A stretch of 6,276 nucleotides of DNA from Acidimicrobiia bacterium (GTDB lineage: Bacteria > Actinomycetota > Acidimicrobiia > Spongiisociales > UBA5794). Where the stretch lies: positions 1-6,276 of the forward strand of contig JAUXCV010000098.1 of NCBI GenBank assembly GCA_030618675.1, written 5' to 3'. Of this stretch, positions 4,482 to 6,276 are shown piece by piece. Below the pieces are notes generated by a model. The model had not been told where the DNA came from. It searched no databases and saw nothing but the letters and a program-made list of their open reading frames with translations. The translations under genes were made by a program, and so were the position numbers. The stretch's first letter is position 1; every line of letters begins with the position of its first letter.

Positions 4482-5852
4482 CTATCCGTCGGTGGCGGCG
4501 ACACGTCCGGACGCGATCGCGGCGGTGAACGCTTCGTAGTCACTCTGGTTCTGGTCGGCATAGGCGTAGGCGAAGTCGGTCACCGCCTCGGCGAACGTAT
4601 CACTCGCACCAAGGTAGCCCGAGATCGCGATCTGATCCCCGGACCGAGCATGGGCATGAGCGAGGGTCCACCCACAGAGCGACGCGTAGGCCGACAACCG
4701 GCGGGGACTCATCTTGGCGACGTCCGCCGATCCCTTCATGTCGTACAGTTGGCGCCAGTAGAACTGGTAGCCGGCATCGTTGGTCGACCAGCCGAGAAAG
4801 ATGTCGCTCGCTGCCTGCATGAGCCGCTGACCTTGAACGACACGCTGCCCGTGCTGGGTGTACTTGCTCTTCGGCAGGAACTCTTCGAGCACTGAATCCG
4901 TGGCTTCCTTGATCTGAAGGAAGAGCGGATCGGCGTCATCTCTCCCCTCGAGCAACACGATCATGCAACGGGTTCCGACGCTGCCGACTCCGACCACCTT
5001 CACGGCGGCATCGACGACGCTATATCGGCTCAGAAGCACCTTGCGATCGTCGTTGAGAGTCTCCTTGTAGAGGGCCAGACTCTCGTCGACCGCCCGGCGG
5101 AGTTCCTCGGGATGCCCCTGTGTGGGGACGTCACGAAGCGGGATCAACAGCGGCGGTTGGCTCTTGATCCGACTCACACCGTTCACCTTCTCCGTGAGCT
5201 TGGCCATCGCAGACAGGCTGCCCTTCGAATGAGCCTTCTCAGCCCGCTTCTGGGAGCGCGCCCGATCCTTCTTCTTCGGGAGCGCGTCGATGATCTGGTC
5301 CAATGTCAAGTGCGCGTACCAGACGTCGAGACTGGTCGCCGTGGTGAACCTGGCCATCGCCTGCTGGTAGCCCGCTATCGAATTCGTGGTCATCAAACGG
5401 ATATCGTCGTCATCGAAGTCGTTTTCGCGACCGGCGAGAACGAAACTGGTTGCCAGGCGCTTCAGATCCCATTCCCACGGACCGGGAAGGGTCTCATCGA
5501 AGTCATTGATGTCGAAAACCTGCTGCCGCTCCGGTGAAGCGAAGGAACCGAAATTCGACAGGTGAGCATCACCACAGATCTGAACCGAGAGACCGGTAGC
5601 GGGGGTACCCGCGAGATCGGAAGCCATGATCTTCGCGGCACCCCGATAGAACGCGAACGCCGACTCCGCCATGCGGGAATGACGTATGGGAACGAGCCAT
5701 TGAAGCCTCCCCGCGTCCTGTTCGGTGAGCATCACCACCGGATCGGGGCGATGCTCGACCGGCGACCACGCCCCGTGACTCGATCTTGGAACCGTCTTCC
5801 GGATCGCTTTGCCGTGGGCTTGGCGTTCCTCCGGTGTAGCTGGCTCGGTCAT
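4482..5852 (-). CDS. DUF2252 family protein, possible kinase-like fold
   Basis: The product has 456 residues, a typical full length for DUF2252 (PF10009), a family of unknown activity. Family blocks in order are: SAFAFYRGAAKIMASDL (64-80); VQICGDAHLSNFGSFASPE (90-108); VFDINDFDETLPGPWEWDL (112-130) followed by KRLATS; a Lys/Arg-rich segment (192-210); VVGVGSVGTRCMIVLLEG (286-303); LFLQIKEA (310-317); GQRVVQGQRLMQAASDIFLG (335-354); and FYWRQLYDMKGS (364-375). GDxHxxN plus the following D-x-x-D-F-D resemble the catalytic and metal-binding loops of aminoglycoside phosphotransferases, so a phosphotransferase activity is possible but not shown. The protein is cytosolic, with no signal or membrane span. 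The ATG at 5852 is preferred because GAGGAGG lies 5 bases upstream; an ATG 15 codons earlier lacks this. It is divergent from the small membrane protein gene. Confidence 0.88.
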   Translation of the reverse strand: MTEPATPEERQAHGKAIRKTVPRSSHGAWSPVEHRPDPVVMLTEQDAGRLQWLVPIRHSRMAESAFAFYRGAAKIMASDLAGTPATGLSVQICGDAHLSNFGSFASPERQQVFDINDFDETLPGPWEWDLKRLATSFVLAGRENDFDDDDIRLMTTNSIAGYQQAMARFTTATSLDVWYAHLTLDQIIDALPKKKDRARSQKRAEKAHSKGSLSAMAKLTEKVNGVSRIKSQPPLLIPLRDVPTQGHPEELRRAVDESLALYKETLNDDRKVLLSRYSVVDAAVKVVGVGSVGTRCMIVLLEGRDDADPLFLQIKEATDSVLEEFLPKSKYTQHGQRVVQGQRLMQAASDIFLGWSTNDAGYQFYWRQLYDMKGSADVAKMSPRRLSAYASLCGWTLAHAHARSGDQIAISGYLGASDTFAEAVTDFAYAYADQNQSDYEAFTAAIASGRVAATDG

Positions 5853-5989
5853 GTCACCCTCCTCGGTGCTTCGCACCCGTGATCTCGGCCATCGCATCTA
5901 GCACTCTAACCATTTGTGCTTAACGCGCTAGCAACTGTTGACCTCTTCGTGTAGCCTGAAGCCGGTCAAGACAACAACTGGAGGTCGTC
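5853..5989. promoter_or_regulatory. Divergent control region between the DUF2252 and small membrane protein genes
   Basis: This 137-bp region must hold the 5' signals of both genes. For DUF2252 the Shine-Dalgarno GAGGAGG is at 5864-5858, and a -10-like TAGAGT is at 5908-5903 (minus strand) without a clear -35. For the plus-strand gene GGAGG (5980-5984) lies 5 bases before the ATG at 5990. A TTGACC (5938-5943) resembles a -35 but lacks a -10 at normal spacing. TTTGTGC (5913-5919) and GCGCTA (5925-5930) recur in the other divergent region of the window. Confidence 0.4.
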
Positions 5990-6271
5990 ATGTGTTGCTT
6001 CTTCACGGCGTTGGTGTTCCTCGGACCTCGTGCGGCAATCCTCATCTGGTGGTTGATCTCGCCAGTCCGGTGGCAAGCGGCGTTCTCGAGTTTCTGGTGG
6101 GGATTCCTTGGGTTCATCTTCGCGCCGTGGACCACCCTCATGTGGGTATCCGTGGCACCCGGCGGCATCGTTGGATTCGACTGGATCATCGTTGGTCTCG
6201 GTGTCGTGGCCGATATCGCTTCCTACTCGACAAGCGCCTACGGCAACCGCGAACGGTACATGGAGGTCTGA
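5990..6271 (+). CDS. Small three-helix membrane protein of unknown function
   Basis: The product has 93 residues and is not assigned to a named family here. It looks like a small conserved actinobacterial membrane protein. Three hydrophobic segments are visible at about 4-24, 35-56 and 61-80. It is rich in aromatics, with paired Trp (WW at 20-21 and 36-37), and has distinctive loops: LGPRAAILIWWL (11-22), GFIFAPWTTLMWV (41-53), APGGIVGFDW (56-65) and a polar C-terminus SAYGNRERYMEV. Cys2-Cys3 follow the initiator Met, but there is no lipobox context. GGAGG 5 bases upstream supports the start. It is complete and ends five bases before the window edge. It is transcribed away from the DUF2252 gene, so the two may share control, but no functional link can be shown. 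Confidence 0.8.
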   Translation: MCCFFTALVFLGPRAAILIWWLISPVRWQAAFSSFWWGFLGFIFAPWTTLMWVSVAPGGIVGFDWIIVGLGVVADIASYSTSAYGNRERYMEV

Positions 6272-6276
6272 ATCGC

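Noticed and set aside
5938..5957. TTGACC (5938) with TAGCCT (5952) as a promoter for the small membrane protein
   Set aside because: The two hexamers are only 8 bases apart, far short of the 16-18 needed, and no TANNNT occurs at the proper distance from TTGACC.
1..6276. Mobile island, phage, CRISPR or defence system
   Set aside because: No integrase, transposase, terminal repeats, regular repeat array, tRNA boundary, nuclease or toxin-like gene is seen. The odd codon use of one gene alone is not enough to call an island.

Overview
The window reads as ordinary chromosome of a high-GC Gram-positive bacterium (Actinomycetota). The evidence is the GC-rich codon third positions, an N-terminal DUF2510 module, a DUF1269 protein, and a Thr/Pro-rich tail of the kind common in Acidimicrobiia. 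Placement below phylum is a guess. No tRNA, rRNA, CRISPR array, insertion sequence, integrase or phage gene was seen.

There are seven genes. Left to right: a choline-kinase/aminoglycoside-phosphotransferase-type kinase whose 5' end lies outside the window (1-807, +); a single-span DUF2510 membrane protein (974-1384, +); a perfect 16-bp hairpin at the convergent junction (1432-1468); a TMEM175/DUF1211 potassium-channel-family protein (1507-2172, -); an AI-2E-transporter-family (PF01594) membrane protein (2310-3545, -); a 287-bp divergent control region with a structured leader; a DUF1269 membrane protein (3833-4357, +); two hairpins at a second convergent junction (4377-4450); a DUF2252 protein (4482-5852, -); a 137-bp divergent region; and a 93-residue membrane protein of unknown function (5990-6271, +).

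Five of the seven products are membrane proteins, and the orientations alternate, so most genes probably form their own transcription units. AI-2E and TMEM175 are in tandem but 137 bp apart, and a weak promoter can be proposed between them. Nothing ties the genes into one pathway. A loose theme of envelope and ion homeostasis is inference.

The two most interesting points are these. First, the DUF1269 leader carries a four-codon ORF with its own strong Shine-Dalgarno sequence, and its stop codon runs into a perfect 11-bp hairpin. Second, the DUF2252 protein shows phosphotransferase-like catalytic motifs upstream of a Gly-loop-plus-Lys motif, the reverse of the normal kinase order, which suggests a permuted kinase-like fold. 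The AI-2E gene also differs clearly from its neighbours in codon choice and strand composition.
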